64,000 nt of DNA from Wyeomyia smithii (GCF_029784165.1 NC_073694.1:80452427-80516426); one strand, 5' to 3'; shown: positions 43,018 through 57,221, numbered from the stretch's first letter. Notes: generated by a model not told the origin, from the sequence alone. Numbers and translations are program-made.

Positions 43018-43455
43018 CAAAATTTGATAAAAAGTGATTTACTTCCTAGACCAGAAGTAAATCCCTTTTTAGATCTCCTGGGGAAAATTCATTAAACTAT
43101 CGTTTTATTCATTGTCATCAGATTGATATAAAAATTCGAAAATTAATCAGAAAAAGTGGTTTATGAAAAAATCAGAATCGTTGCGAGCGATGATAAATCC
43201 GTTGTGTCAAGTGCCGTCAAAATCGCGTCAGGTTGAGTAGAAGTGTCAGATATAGTTATCGTTTATATCGCTTCGATAGAAATGTCAAACGCCGCTTCGC
43301 TGGTAGCATTTTTCGTAGAAAATTAAATTGAATATGGTTTTTCTATACTCTTCAAGCAAAAGTTTGATAAATCTCATAGGGTTTAATATTTCTAGATAGG
43401 GTGAAAAATTGCAGTGCTTTTAAGAATTTCGTAGGCTTAAATTAAGCATTTGGAT

Positions 43456-45003
43456 ATGGCTGTTGCACGTCTGACATTTGATCAGGCAAGTGAGTTGTTG
43501 TTTGGGTGGTATTATGCTTTGAGAGAAGATTTTTTGACCGATGAGGAGCTAGACCATGAACTGATCTCCCGCGCAGTTAATATTTCTCCGAGTCTCGACA
43601 AACCACGTAAACGGAAATGGTTAAAAGAGCAACTAAAGAAGGAAAAAGAGGGAAGTAGTGATAAATGTTTACGGATCTTAGGCGATTCAAATCAAGAGCT
43701 GAAGCAATGTATGGCCAAGCTTACTGATTTAAAAACTAACTTAGAGATAAATACGAGTGAAGAGGAAAATAGAATTTTATATACACGGATGTTGCACTTG
43801 TGCATTCGCTTGTTAACAGCTTTACCCGACTCACGGGGTTCACCTAATCTGCATGGGCAAATACAAAATACGCTTGTGGAACTAACTGAGAATTTAAAGA
43901 CTGTCTTTGGTAACAATATCGTATCGCAGACGATTCCTAATAATCCCGTTCCGACTGATGAGAATTTAGGTTCTATTGATAGTCCCGACCTCACCGATGA
44001 TGATAGATTCGCGATGATGGGCACGGTTTTATGCATTACAAGCTAGAATTACGGAGTTAGAGACCGAATTGGCACGAGTGAAAGTCACGAAGAATGCAGT
44101 TACTCAAACTGTAAATGACGAAGGGGAAATTGCGGACCGTTTACGTCCCGATTCACATAGTATAAATCCCAAAATCACCATCCAGTTTCCAATATCTCTG
44201 ACTACACAATTCCCAATCAAAATTCAAATCCCACCGTGAGACAAACAGTTCCCGATTTCTTCAACTTTCTTCAAAGCTCTCTACATCAATCTCATTATCC
44301 TTATCTCAAGAAGCTTTATCCTTTTAGTGTCTCTGCCTATCCAAATTATTTAAATATTCCAAATTATCCTGTCGCACCAAGCATTCCAAATCCTTTGCAC
44401 TATTCCTCCGCTATGCCTCCCAACTTACCTCATCCTAATCCCAACTTTCCCTCGATGCCAAATCGACACATTTTACCCGTCTCAAAATTGAACGTAGCCA
44501 AGTATGGTGGCGAGGATCAAGGCTGGAAGCTGAACGAGTTCTTAGAACTAGTGCACGCACTTGCGCAAGCCGAACATGTTTCCGAAGCCGAACTTTTCGA
44601 ATCGGCGATTCATTTATTCGCTAATTCTGCCCTTAGGTGGTATATGACACAGCGAGCAACCGGCAGACTGCTTAATTGGCAGCATTTAGTATTCGAACTC
44701 AAACGCACATTCATGCATCCAGAGCTCGACGCCTGGATAAAGAAGAAAATTTACCACCGGCTTCAGCAGAGAAATGAATCCTTTCACGAATTCTACTTTG
44801 AAGTCGAAAAACTGTTTCGCACAATGAATGTACAAATCCCCGAATACGAAAAACTACAAATTTTGCAGATTTTGCGGATGCAGAGTGTTACGTTGGTTAA
44901 CAGAAGTGTTTCTTTCGTCGATTTAGATGTCATTGACTATCTTATGATAGAACTCTGTTTTGTAATTCTAAGGATAAAAATGTGGTTTAAAATTACAACA
45001 TAA
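43456..45003 (+). pseudogene. Gypsy gag (broken)
   Basis: First piece 43456-44046: helical and acidic, no named domain (starts MAVARLTFDQASELLFGWYY). A frameshift near 44020 leads into a short coiled-coil-like stretch (ITELETELARVKV). 44236-45003 then holds a proline-rich region and the retrotransposon gag domain (KYGGEDQGWKLNEFLELVHA, then LRWYMTQRATGRLLNWQHLV). The C-terminal nucleocapsid and the protease are missing. The frame diverges at about 44895, followed by MITEs. The protein would form the particle shell. Confidence 0.75.
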
Positions 45004-45096
45004 GTTTTTCGGGAATTAAAAAATAGTAAAACCATTAAAATTGTTTATGTTTTCTAGTACATGTTGATGTTGGATAGAATTTCCGAATTGAGTACA

Positions 45097-45278
45097 CTAA
45101 AGTCGCTTTTTATGCGGGGGATACATGCCGCGTAAAAAAACGCGTAAATTCCGGAATCCGCGTAAAAAAACCCGCGTAAATCCTGCAATCCGAGTGAAGA
45201 GGAACCGAAATCCGCACGAAAAAAAATACCGCGTAAATTCCGGAATCCGCGTAAAAAAGCCGCGTAAAAAGCGACCTT
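45097..45278. repeat. MITE, TTTTACGCGG family, copy 2
   Basis: Ends CTAAAGTCGCTTTTTATGCG and the inverse of CTAAGGTCGCTTTTTACGCG. The interior is short repeats of CCGCGTAAAAAA and AATTCCGGAATCCGCG. Sits in the damaged gag-pol interval. Confidence 0.75.
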
Positions 45279-45411
45279 AGTATATAGATATTGCAAATCA
45301 GGTTCTGAAGGTTCGTGATAATCTTATCGTAGTAATATAGTTTTGTAAATTCTTCCGATTAATACACCTTCAGAAGGGTCTGACGGCATATATCGTATGT
45401 AGGTACGTTGG

Positions 45412-45575
45412 GCAGCCTATACACAAGAGAGACGCAGAGACACTCACCGTTAAGGCAACTGTCAACATCAAAACGGATGACGTCAATGCAAAATTATACG
45501 GCTTCCCCGTTTTGATGTTGACAGTTTCCTTAACGGTGAGTGCTTTGTCATTTCTCTAATATACAGGTTCCCTAA
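45412..45575. repeat. Foldback MITE, long-arm palindrome, copy 2
   Basis: CAGCCTATACACAAGAGAGA and the arm CACTCACCGTTAAGGCAACT match 30515-30691. The right arm is more decayed. Same family as copy 1. Confidence 0.8.
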
Positions 45576-45851
45576 GGTACAGTACGGGCGTCTCGCTCAG
45601 TTCGTAAAGCGATGAGACATCGTCTGGTGCGCCGCAGTCTCTTACCAAAAAAAAAGAAAAGAAACCTCTCGTCGCTTGAGTAAATAGCGCGTGTACAGGA
45701 AGTCTGTGTACACGAGAAAGTCTCACGAGCTGTATCAAGTATGTACAGTACGGGCGTCTCGCTCAGTTCGTAGTGCGATGAAGCATCGCCTTGCGCATCG
45801 CAATCCGAACCGAAAGAGAAGCGAAAGAGCAACCTGCAAACTGCATGTGAC
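45576..45851 (+). repeat. Direct repeat block of unknown origin
   Basis: GTACAGTACGGGCGTCTCGC followed by TCAGTTCGTA occurs at about 45578 and again at about 45744. The second copy is followed by a diverged version of the same downstream text. Short frames in it look like shadows. I recognise no family. Confidence 0.4.
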
Positions 45852-47811
45852 GTGTCTCGTCTCGTCGCACATACATGGAAATTCTACGAGCGAGAGAAAG
45901 ATTTCTCTCGTCGCTTGAAAAAAACGAACTTTCTGACTACGATTGACGAGACATCAAACCAGGCGTCCGCTTCAATATTGAACGAGACAGAAATCGCTGC
46001 TATCGAAAACGTTAAAAAAATGTTTCTGCTTGCTAGAGAGGGAGAGTTAAATCTGGCTAAGGGGGCAGAACATAAAACAGTCTTAGGAGAAGAGTGGAAA
46101 AACAAACCACCCGTGCGACAATTCCCTTATGTAATGTCCCCCAGGACGCAAGAACTTGTCGCGGGGGAACTTAACCGCCTGCTTGATCTCGGTATCATTG
46201 AACGAAGCTCTTCGGATTGGTCATTGAACTGTGTACCGGTGATCAAACCGAATAAAGTTATATTATGCCTTGATGCGCGTAAGATCAACGAAAGGACCGT
46301 TAGAGATGCGTACCCGTTACCCCATCCTGGGCGAGTTCTGGGACAGCTTCCGGAGGCGAGGTATTTATCCAAGATAGACCTCTCCGAAGCTTTCCTACAG
46401 GTGCCCTTAGAGAAGCAATCACGGAAATATACCGCCTTTAGTGTGCAAGGGAAAGGGTTGTTCCAATATACCCGAATGCCTTTTGGGCTGATTAACCACC
46501 CTGCTACTTTAGCAAGACTGATGGACAAGGTTCTTGGCCATGGCGTACTCGAACCGCACGTTTTCGTGTACCTGGACGATATCGTCGTAGTCACGGAAAC
46601 ACTCGAGCAACATTTGCGTCTGCTCGAAGAGATTGCCCATCTGCTGAGAGAGGCAAATCTTAGCATAAACCTGGAGAAATCCAAGTTCGGGGTGTCTGAA
46701 ATCCCATTCCTAGGTTATCTCCTGAGTGTTAACGGTATTAGTGTCAATCCTGACAAAATTCGTCCGATCGTAGAATACGAAAGGCTCAATACCATAACAA
46801 AACTAAGGAGATTCCTAGGAATGGCCAATTACTACCGACGGTTCATTCCCGGGTTCAGCGGTGTGACCGCTGTTCTGACGGATCTCCTACAGAGCAAGAC
46901 TAAAAACATTCAGTGGAATAATGCTGCTGAGGAAGCATTTTGCACGATCAAAGAACTACTGATCTTGTCACTCGTCCTGGGCAGCCCGGATTTTAGTCGG
47001 GAGTTTACAATCCAAACGGACGCGAGCGACGTTGCAGTTGCGGAAGTGCTTACACAAGAACACGAGGGAATAGAACGCGTGATTTCCTACTATTCTCATA
47101 AATTAACGACACCACAAAAAATTATCATGCCGCAGAAAAGGAAGCGTTGGCAGCAATCTTTTCCATTGATGCTTTTAGAGGGTACGTCGAGGGATATCAT
47201 TTCACCCTTATAACAGACTCCTTCGCACTAACACATATTTTGACCACAAAGTGGATGGTTGGTTCAAGGTGCAGTCGGTGGGCGTTAAATTTGCAACAGT
47301 TCGACATGACTGTACGGCATCGCAAAGGTAAAGAAAACATAATGCCCGATGCACTTTCTCGGAGTATTGCTGTGATTACCGACTCTCCGTGGTACACTAA
47401 CATGCTCGATGAAGTGTCCAACCGACCCGATGACTTCGTAGATTTTAAAGTGGACGATGGTAAATTATTTAAATTCATCTCTATACCCGAAATTCATGAT
47501 TCACGGTTCGAGTGGAAGCAAATTCCACCTCCATCAGAAATCGAGTCGATTTTGAAAAGATGCCATGACGATGTTTTAAACCCTGGTTACAAAAAACTGT
47601 AGCGTGAATCCGACAGCGGTATTATTGGCCAAAAATGGCTAATGAAGTACGCAAATACGTCCAACGGTGCAGTATATGCAAGGAAGTTAAGGCCACTTCT
47701 GTCCCCGTAGTGCCAGAAATTGGAAAGATGAAAATTGCTACTCGACCCTGGCAGATAATTTCGGTGGATTTTGTCGGGCCTTTACCTCGCAGTCGCCGCG
47801 GTAATCAACAC

Positions 47812-47878
47812 ATCATCACCCACTTGGAAAAATATTCGCAATTGTTGTTTGCGATTATTTTTCCAAGTGGGTGATGAT
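47812..47878. repeat. Perfect 23-bp-arm palindrome inside integrase
   Basis: Arm 47812-47834 (ATCATCACCCACTTGGAAAA plus ATA) is repeated exactly in inverse at 47856-47878. The spacer continues the mirror with one mismatch. The coding sense of the right arm (FSKWVMIHP) is the normal integrase text, so the left arm is the extra, inverted copy. Confidence 0.85.
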
Positions 47879-48317
47879 CCACCCCATTAAAAATGTCAGC
47901 AGTGCACCGATATGCACGGTCTTAAGAGACCAGTGGTTCCTTCGTAATTCCGTCCCGGAAATTATAATCTCGGACAACGGTAGTAGCTTTGTGTCCAAGG
48001 AGTTCAGAAATTTGTTAGATCGGTTCCAAATCACGCATTGGTTGAACACACGGTATCACTTCCAGGCCAACCCTGTGGAGCGCGTAAACCGTACAATCAA
48101 CGCAGCTATTCGCACCTATGTGAAAGAAGACCAACGTCTGTGGGACACGCGAGTCTCCGAAATTGAAATGGCACTAAACACTAGTGTGCATACTTCGACA
48201 AGTTTCACTCCGTTTTTTATAAAACACGGACACGAATTTTTCGAAGCGGGAATCGACCACAAACTAGAACGCACTAACGAAAACACCAACACATTCACAC
48301 GTAACTACATAAAACTG

Positions 48318-48556
48318 GTTTGTTTTAGTTCTCGTTCCATGTGGTAAAGTGTCATTTTTTTTCAGTACAAAATGACGATGGCGATAATGACCAAAACATA
48401 ACAAGTTGACAGCTATCCCATTATTACGCATACCAATGCAACTACACTAAAAATGTTTTATTTGAAGCTGCAAATTGTAGTCCGGGAAAGTGTAGCCACA
48501 CCGCGAAAACGAATTCGACATTAGTAAAAAATGATCGATAAAAAAATGAAATTAGA
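48318..48556. other. Insert of unknown type in pol
   Basis: Non-coding DNA between the integrase core and the SINE. No TIR or TSD recognised. May be part of the same insertion event as the SINE. Confidence 0.35.
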
Positions 48557-48911
48557 GCGGGGGCCTAGTGTGGTTGGTAACGTCTCCGCCAACCACGCTC
48601 GACCCCTGGGTACGAATCCCACCGCCGACCGCCGGTGTCGATGGTTGTGAGGTGGCGTGATCCACTCACAACCAACCCAACTGGTCTAGATTCAATCCTA
48701 GCCGACACCGGGAGATTTTCTGAGGCGAAAAATCTCTGGGATCACGCCTTCCATCGCATGAGGAAGTAAAGCCGTTGGCGCCGGTCCGTTAATAAACGGG
48801 TCGTGAGTTAGGGTCTTGGGTGTGGAGTCGTCTCCCTGGGCGTCGGTGATTGGCCACAACAGTGGCGGAACTAGACCGACGGTAAATAAGCGAGAGTAAA
48901 AAAAAAAAAAC
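48557..48911 (+). mobile_element. tRNA-derived SINE, second family
   Basis: The head has a box A-like TAGTGTGGTTGGTAACGTC and box B GGGTACGAATCCC, then a body of about 280 bp with a self-complementary CCGGTGTCGATGGTTGTGAG stretch, and an A13 tail ending at about 48911. The TSD is weak (GAAATTA / GAAAAATTA). Interrupts the pol C-terminus. Different from the SINE at 8274 and 57222. Confidence 0.7.
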
Positions 48912-49246
48912 GAAAAATTAACTCCCGAGCAACTGCACGAACGTCGTAAGAAAATGTTTAATCGCATCTTCGAGACCGTACGCAAAAATCTTGATAAGGC
49001 ACACGCATCATCTCAGCTTCGGTACAATTTACGTAGCCGCTGGTTTGCGAAATCGTTCGCTGAAGGACAGTTGGTGTATCGTTAAAATATGAAACCGTCC
49101 AGCGCAGCGAATAATTACAACGCGAAGTACGGGCCACAGTATCTACCGTGCCGGGTGAAGGCAAAGCTAGGCTCTTCCTCTTATGAGTTACAAGATTTGG
49201 CCGGAAAAAGTGTCGGAGTTTGGCCAGCGGTACATTTGAAACCCGG

Positions 49247-50337
49247 TTGACTCGTTACACTTTGCGAATATGCTTCCCAGTGTTTGAAAAAAAAACACAA
49301 CACCCGCACTGCCATCATCGTATATTCTTGGTTAATATTCAATTTTCCTCTAAGCTTAGCTTGCCGTCATTGCTCCATCCATCCAATTTTCGGTAATTGT
49401 TTTGGATCCTTTATTCGTTTCACCCCAAAAAAAAGAAAAACAAATTTCCATTTTTTCCATTTTTGCTCCGTTCTTTGCTGGAGCGAGTAACCACGTTGGT
49501 AGATCGAGATTCATGTTGAGAAAATTTTGACAGTACCGGATAACATGTAAACATTTAGTCGACAATGGTAGGTTGTGTTTGACTACGAGGTAGTCTGCGC
49601 ACGTACGCAGACATGTCGACTATACACTCTTATTTGTGAATAGTATCATTCTGCGTACTTCTGGGTTTTTCCTCGCTAGTTGGGGGAGTTGTTGAAGCTC
49701 GTGAAGAGTGAACTAGATCACATTGTGTATCATGTTTCTGATACGAATAAAAAAAAATTATAGGGTACCCTAGCATAACATCTGCACAACAACGAATAGG
49801 TTAGTAGTTTCGGATAAGGAGTGAATTTATGTAAAAGAACGAATGAGATTGGTGTTCGGAGAAGGCGAGTTTGAATGCAAAGCGTACATGAGTAGAAGAA
49901 TGAGAAAGATGAATGAGTGAGAGTGTATAATGTAGTAATGAATGCGAAGCGTAAATGTTTAGACGAAGGAATGAGATGTATGATTGGATAGCGTACGTAG
50001 TGTTGAATGCGATATAAGAATGGGTAATAATCTGAATGACATGAGGTCGCGTGAGTGAGGTAGGATTAACACGAAAATTGATATTTTGGTCCAAATAAAT
50101 ATAAAGTTGGCGACAAAAGAGATAGAAAAATCGAATGATGTTTAGTTGGAATTAAATTAAGTAAGATGAAACGGTACTGTTTGGTATTTCTACTCAACAT
50201 GATAAGCGACGACGGCAAAGGCGATTATCTGACGCAACTGCTAGATTCAAAACGAATAAAACCATTTATACTGATAGTTGGAGAGCTTTGATTCATTCTG
50301 ATTTTGACACTTTTCGGATAGAGTATTTGGGTGGCCA
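49247..50337. other. Gypsy 3' region, no gene seen
   Basis: Follows the end of pol (stop near 49248). Contains only short frames without domains. A palindromic CTGCGCACGTACGCAG lies near 49596. No env-like gene with a signal peptide or membrane segment can be supported. Confidence 0.4.
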
Positions 50338-50604
50338 GGCTCACCGCTGTAGTGCCCAATACAACTCGTTGGAAAGAGCTCCTCTGGCCTTCGGACAAAT
50401 CATTCAACGAGTAGTACTGGTACTGCAGAGGAAGTAGTCGCATCTGAGGAGGGTGGACAGGCTCACTGCTTTAGGATCATGCGATTCGTGAGAAAGAGCT
50501 CCTCTGGCCTACGGAAAAACCATCTCACGAATTGAGCTGGAACTGAAGGAGAAGTAGTCGCATCTTAGGAAGATGGACAGGCTCACTTTTCTAGTATCAC
50601 ACAA
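50338..50604 (+). repeat. Tandem repeat, unit about 120 bp, 2.2 copies
   Basis: Units start AGGCTCAC at 50338, 50459 and 50579. Each carries GAAAGAGCTCCTCTGGCCT and, further on, GTAGTCGCATCT. Each unit has an internal mirrored pair (AACTCGTT / AACGAGT and ATTCGTGAGA / TCTCACGAAT). Confidence 0.75.
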
Positions 50605-50764
50605 CAGGGTGCAAGTTGGTCACTTTTTAGTGACTTGGTCACTTTTTTTAAGCTGGTCACTCAAAAGTCACTTTTTTCATCAAAAAGTCACTAAAGTTAC
50701 TTTTTTCCGAAAAATAGTCACTAAAGTCACTATTTTACCAACTTGACCAGCCCTCATCAGCCCT
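50605..50764. repeat. Small MITE-like element with CAGGG ends
   Basis: Starts CAGGGTGCAAGTTGGTCAC and ends with the inverse of CAGGGCTGATGAGGGCTGG. Interior repeats of AGTCACTTTTT and AGTGAC. No TSD found. hAT origin is possible. Confidence 0.45.
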
Positions 50765-51300
50765 GCTTTTTGAATGAAATTTTTGAAGCCAAATATCTTA
50801 GATATGCATGATACGTCGAGATCTGTTCTTTAAAAAAAATTTTTTTGGGAATAACCGACTTTTTGGCACTAAGAGAAAATTTTCGAAACGGGAGAGTGAA
50901 TTGAATTTAACATAAAAGATTTGAATGCAACTCCTAATACGGCCAAATACCAATCGCCAATAGTGTTGTTTTGCAAAAACTCAAAGTTTGATATGTCGCA
51001 AGCAAGGTTTCGCTACCATTTTTATTCTAGCCTGTGTCTCTGGAAGAGTTCTTACCCCTCGATAAATCCGGAACAACCGGAAATTTCGAAATGTCTTCTA
51101 CTGTCCTAAAAACTATGATAAATTTGTGATCTTTCGAAAAAAGTTCGATCACAATCGGTTCAAATCTTGCGAAATGGCAGGTAAAATAATTTTCATTTTT
51201 TCGGCTCAGGAGGGGTCCGGTACGCAAGTTTTAAAGTGCTCGATATCGGAACGAAAAGTTAGGTCTGAATTTTGGTCTTGTGCGGTCTGATTGAAAATCT
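50765..51300. other. Intergenic, nothing recognised
   Basis: AT-rich sequence with only short frames and no mirrored ends that I can see. Confidence 0.4.
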
Positions 51301-51525
51301 GAACGAGCCTGGTCCTCGTGGTTCTGTGGTTAGCGTTATCGTCGGCTAGCTCTCCCACACGGTTGTGATGTCGGGTTCGAACACGATCAGGTCGAGGATC
51401 TTTTCGAGCTGGAAATTTTCTCAACTCAGCACTGGGGCACGGTGTACTTATCGGATACTTTACCTACAACATGCGAAATGTGCCAAAAACAATACCGATA
51501 AAGAATTCTTTCAACTTATAATTTA
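51301..51525 (+). mobile_element. tRNA-derived SINE, third family (probable)
   Basis: Box A-like TGTGGTTAGCGTTATCG and box B GGGTTCGAACACG, spaced as in a tRNA, are followed by a body ending near CCGATAAAGAATTC. Only one copy is visible in the window, so the borders are approximate. Confidence 0.55.
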
Positions 51526-51935
51526 GTTGATCGAGACCGCATTAGCCCTCCAGGCTAGCGTGCGATATTGTTTATTGTTCTGTTGCTGTCCGTTTAGGGT
51601 GCAGTTCGTTCGGTTTCGTTCCGGTTCGGCTCCAAGTCCGGTACGGTCTGTAATTTGGGAACGAATGTTGCCAATGATTTCAATAAAACGTTATTTTAGT
51701 GAAAGAATCAATCATAAATTTATATATGCATGTTACAAACTGTTTGATTCAAAAAGAATAATTCAAAACAAGTTTTACTATTTATTTTACTATTTATAAC
51801 AATTTTTAATTTGATGTATTTTTCGATTAAACAAATTGAGGACTAAATAGTGACATACAAGGCTGACTCTACAGTTTTCCTAACGAATGAAATATTTGTC
51901 GAATTCTAGCTCTGCTTCAGGGGTTACGTTGTTTA

Positions 51936-52035
51936 GCGTTGAGAAATCACCATTTGTGATTGGACACACATACTCACCATACTAATATTTATCTTAAATA
52001 CTTAAACTACTAATTTAAACTACTTATTTAAAAAA
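51936..52035 (+). repeat. Solo 3' tail of a Juan-like element
   Basis: About 95 bp matching the 3' UTR at 12535-12610 (ACCATTTGTGATTGGACACA and ATACTTAA(A/G)CTACTAA), ending in an A run. This is an extremely 5'-truncated insertion of the same or a sister family. Confidence 0.75.
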
Positions 52036-52360
52036 AATGAAAAATAAAAGCTTGACGAAATTTGGACTTGTTAAGCGACTGGAACTGATCTTGCGTTCAA
52101 CTATGCAATCCAGGACTTTTTTGAACAGTTTATGTCGTGTCAACTAAATTTGCTCTTTGTTCGAGTATGGAGCGTGTTTCTGTGACATTGACTTTGCTCC
52201 ATTCCAGAGGCGTGGTTAAGGAAAGCGCTCGCAAACTTCATTTATTTTTAAACTGCTGAATCAATCACCACCGAATCTTGTTCATTAGAGCTCTATAGTA
52301 GCTTGTGTTGAATGATTTCAATTTTCATCCATCTCATTAGACATCCAGTTAGGATCACCG
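52036..52360. other. Intergenic, nothing recognised
   Basis: No gene or clear repeat found between the Juan-like tail and the CACAGTG-ended element. Confidence 0.4.
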
Positions 52361-53000
52361 CACAGTGGTTTAAAACGCGAAAACGTGATCGTCAGCCTTT
52401 TGAGTATAAAAATGCCATTTAAATGCTACAAAGTATTCGACAAAGTTTTTGTAAATCTAAAGGAGCATCTTCTGATGCAAATAATTTTTTGATTAATTCT
52501 CCTAAAAGTGATAAAAAAAATTTTATGTTTTTATTCATTTATCAAATCAAAACGATGTCTCCAGCAAAGTTGTAGATAATCTTATGTAGAAAAACTTTGC
52601 TGAACATACTATGGTTCTATCTCTTGAAAATCGACCACATACAGGTAGTTTTATACACAGACATCCTTAAAGTTTTTAAAAATCGAAAAATACCAAATAA
52701 CTTTTTCTGAAGTGATTTTAGAGGCCTACTATGCTCTAGGCATTTTTTCATATTTAAAAAATACATCATTCTGCCGAACATACCTTGGGCAAATTTTCAG
52801 TTTTTTCATAGGGTTTATAACATTTTAGATAAAAAAAATGCACTTTTCCAAAATAAAATTTTTCGAAAAGCTGCAAAAACAACAGTCTTCACTCGGAAGA
52901 TGGGGACTAGTACTAGCTTCTCCAGGTGGTTTCACTAGTTTCTTGCAGACTTGGGCGTGGGTGAAAAATATAGTTTAATTTTGTTTTTCGGCGTTTTTTC
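52361..53000 (+). repeat. Transib-like MITE, left part
   Basis: Begins CACAGTGGTTTAAAACGCGA, sharing its first 15 bases with the foldback at 60850, and is preceded by CACCG, the inverse of that element's CGGTG duplication. A GCAAAGTTGTAGATAAT block recurs in both. I cannot find the right end, so the extent is a guess. Confidence 0.5.
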
Positions 53001-54595
53001 ATGTTTTTTTTTCTTAAAAGATGTAAAGGATCGAAACGATTTTTGTTTTTCATTGATAAGTACGAAAAGCATTTAAATTTACGGAATAGTGCATTATTTG
53101 GAAAACATAAAAATAGAAAAAAAAAAATTTTTTTCGAAAATAATTGTTATGACACTAGTGAATGCAAATGCCAAGGTTTTTTGACGTAGGACTACGTCTA
53201 ACCGCACTATATCGAGATACATTCCGCGAAAACTAAAACCAAGATGTAACGTCGGAATGAAAGATTTCAAACGGTTATACTGATGTAACCACATGATGGA
53301 TCACAATAATCAATATATCGTTGGATTGATAAAATGATGGACAATTTTGCGATTCTTCAATTTTCATTATCACTTCATTGTTAAACAGTGAAAATTGAAT
53401 AAAAGTTTCAAGGTCGAATTTTCACCAACAATGCACCAATCATATGCGAGCACGCCTGGCACAGACTTCATGAATAGACACCAACTGCCTGCTGAGATAT
53501 CCTGCATAGCAGTGGCCAGTGGCAACAGTACTGCACCGAGCAATGTATGAACAGCGCGTGGGTTACTCGTCGTCTATCAGTGCAGAAGAACTCGATATTC
53601 ATTTTTGTGCAGACATTGCCGCTGTTGACGCACAGTAGGTCGTGGAACACAATCGAATTGCCGTTTGAATTGTCTTCTTCTTCTTATTGTTTCGTATAGC
53701 AGCAAACATCAGAAGTCAATATGATTTTTCGGGTGCCGTAAAATACGCTGCACCGCCGGGAACAACAAAATGCGTTGTTTATTTTTGAACTCTACGCTCT
53801 GCTTTTTTCAGATTTATTCGAATAACTGAATATAGAGTATTTAAAAGACAATAGAAAACCAAAATGCTCCGTACAGATCTTTGAATAGGTAGTTAAACGA
53901 GGTGTTCTGATGATTATATTTTACTAGCTAAATTAATATAGTCCAATATGACAATACTAGTTGCATCCCGCGGTGGTGGTTTAGAGGAGAACCAAATTCA
54001 TTTCATCTTGATATTAGAGTTCCGACATTAGTATTTGTATTTTTCAATTGAATTTTTTTAAATAAGCCTTTGCAAGAAAATATTACTTTCCATAACCTTG
54101 CTTGTAATTGAACAACTCTATGCAAACATTAATTGCTGAGGCTAATGTTGTGCATCACTCTAGCTCAGTTTATTTAAGATAACAGACATAATGACTTTCA
54201 AATATGGTATCTTCGTTTTTCTTTGGTATCTTGAAACTGATAAAATCTTTTCTGATTGATTCTGTATACTGATAAAATGTTTAAATTGAGCTGAATTGAA
54301 TGTTAACATGTTCATAAAATTCTATGTCAATTTCAAATTTTCTGTGAATGTACATTTTCTACTGAAACTGTAATTCGTTATCGATATTTTTTCCACGAGC
54401 TTGTAACTGCAGGAAAAAAACTTATGTGACATCTTTGCCGCTTGGTGATCGGTGAGTGAGCCAACTTCAACGAGACAAATAGACATAGAAGGAAGTTTAA
54501 TTTCTACTAAATCGTACTCAATTAAATATTTCGTAGAAGGTTACCTTTTCGCGTATTAAAGAAAATTCGCTGTATTAGAATGAAAGGTATTCATC
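53001..54595. other. Intergenic, nothing recognised
   Basis: AT-rich stretch. Short frames (for example 53001-53189 and 53468-53650) have no domains and low complexity. I see no element ends. Confidence 0.4.
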
Positions 54596-54599
54596 AATG

Positions 54600-54910
54600 T
54601 TCTTGAAACCAAATTTAGGGGGAAATTTGGGTCTAGAGCTCTATAGCAATATTTTAGAGAAAGCTTTCTTCTATAAAGTTGTTACATATGATAATGCGCT
54701 TATTGAAAAAGTATCAAAACTTAGAATGATCAAAATTTTCGATGCTATCAGTATCTAACTTTTTCATGTTTGTAGATAGAAAACCTTGTTCTACAATTTT
54801 AAAGCTCCAATAATTTTAAGTAACTTTGTAAAAAAAAGTTTTTTTCTTAAACATTGCTATAGAGCTCTAAACCCAAATTGCCCCCTAAATTTGGTTTCTG
54901 GACTATTGTG
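54600..54910. repeat. Foldback MITE about 310 bp
   Basis: GAAACCAAATTTAGGGGG(A/C)AATTTGGG and AGAGCTCTATAGCAAT occur at 54604-54655 and mirrored at 54850-54905. The interior is AT-rich with no coding capacity. Confidence 0.75.
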
Positions 54911-54969
54911 AATGTTAAAGAGAATATTTTTCTTCTAGGATAGAGCGCTGCAAAGAAATAGTCAAAATA

Positions 54970-55050
54970 CAGACCCCGTTCGATTTCGGCAACACGCCAG
55001 AATTTTTTCTGTTGCCAAAATCGAACCATGCCAATAATGAACGGTTCTTT
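54970..55050. repeat. Short inverted repeat GTTCGATTT(C/T)GGCAACA
   Basis: Left word near 54980 and inverse near 55013. Probably an end of a small MITE. The neighbouring sequence to 55285 shows no gene. Confidence 0.4.
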
Positions 55051-55281
55051 TTCAATGATTTTTTTCGACTTTTCAAGTGGTCAAAGACGACCTCAAAGTA
55101 GAAATGGCCACCAATGAACTAGTTTTAGTTCCATGTCGTTTGAGGTGTCGCTTGATGAATTTGGGCTGACGACCTAGATACTTGATATTACCACCCGAAC
55201 CGAAATACTCTCCTTTTTGAAGATGTTGAGCTTAAATTGGTTAAAAACGAGCTCAAATCAAACATAGCTTCAAAAAAAAAA

Positions 55282-57207
<1,926 letters not shown>

Positions 57208-57221
57208 TAAATGCTGTTATT

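Larger units (their letters stand above)
45852..49246 (+). pseudogene. Gypsy pol: reverse transcriptase, RNase H, integrase (broken)
   Basis: RT at 45852-46900 (VIKPNKVILCLDARKIN, YLSKIDLSEAFLQV, catalytic YLDD in FVYLDDIVVV, LRRFLGMANYYRRFIPGFSG). RNase H starts TIQTDASD near 47020 and continues after a frameshift near 47115 (FTLITDSFALTHIL, RHRKGKENIMPDALSR). Integrase: zinc-binding HHCC region (CHDDVLNPGY; CSICKEV near 47660), core D at 47770 (VDFVGPLP), D at 47970 (ISDNGSSFV) and E near 48080 (NPVERVNRTINAAI). The frame is broken by an inserted palindrome (47812-47878) and by an insertion at about 48318-48912. The C-terminal tail resumes at 48915-49246. Without the insertions it would be of normal pol length. 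Confidence 0.85.

Noticed and set aside
45556..45918. Short arginine- and serine-rich frames on both strands
   Set aside because: Fall in a repeated low-information block in the damaged gag-pol gap, no domain.
49247..50330. Env-like gene of an errantivirus-type Gypsy element
   Set aside because: No frame long enough, no signal peptide or membrane anchor seen.
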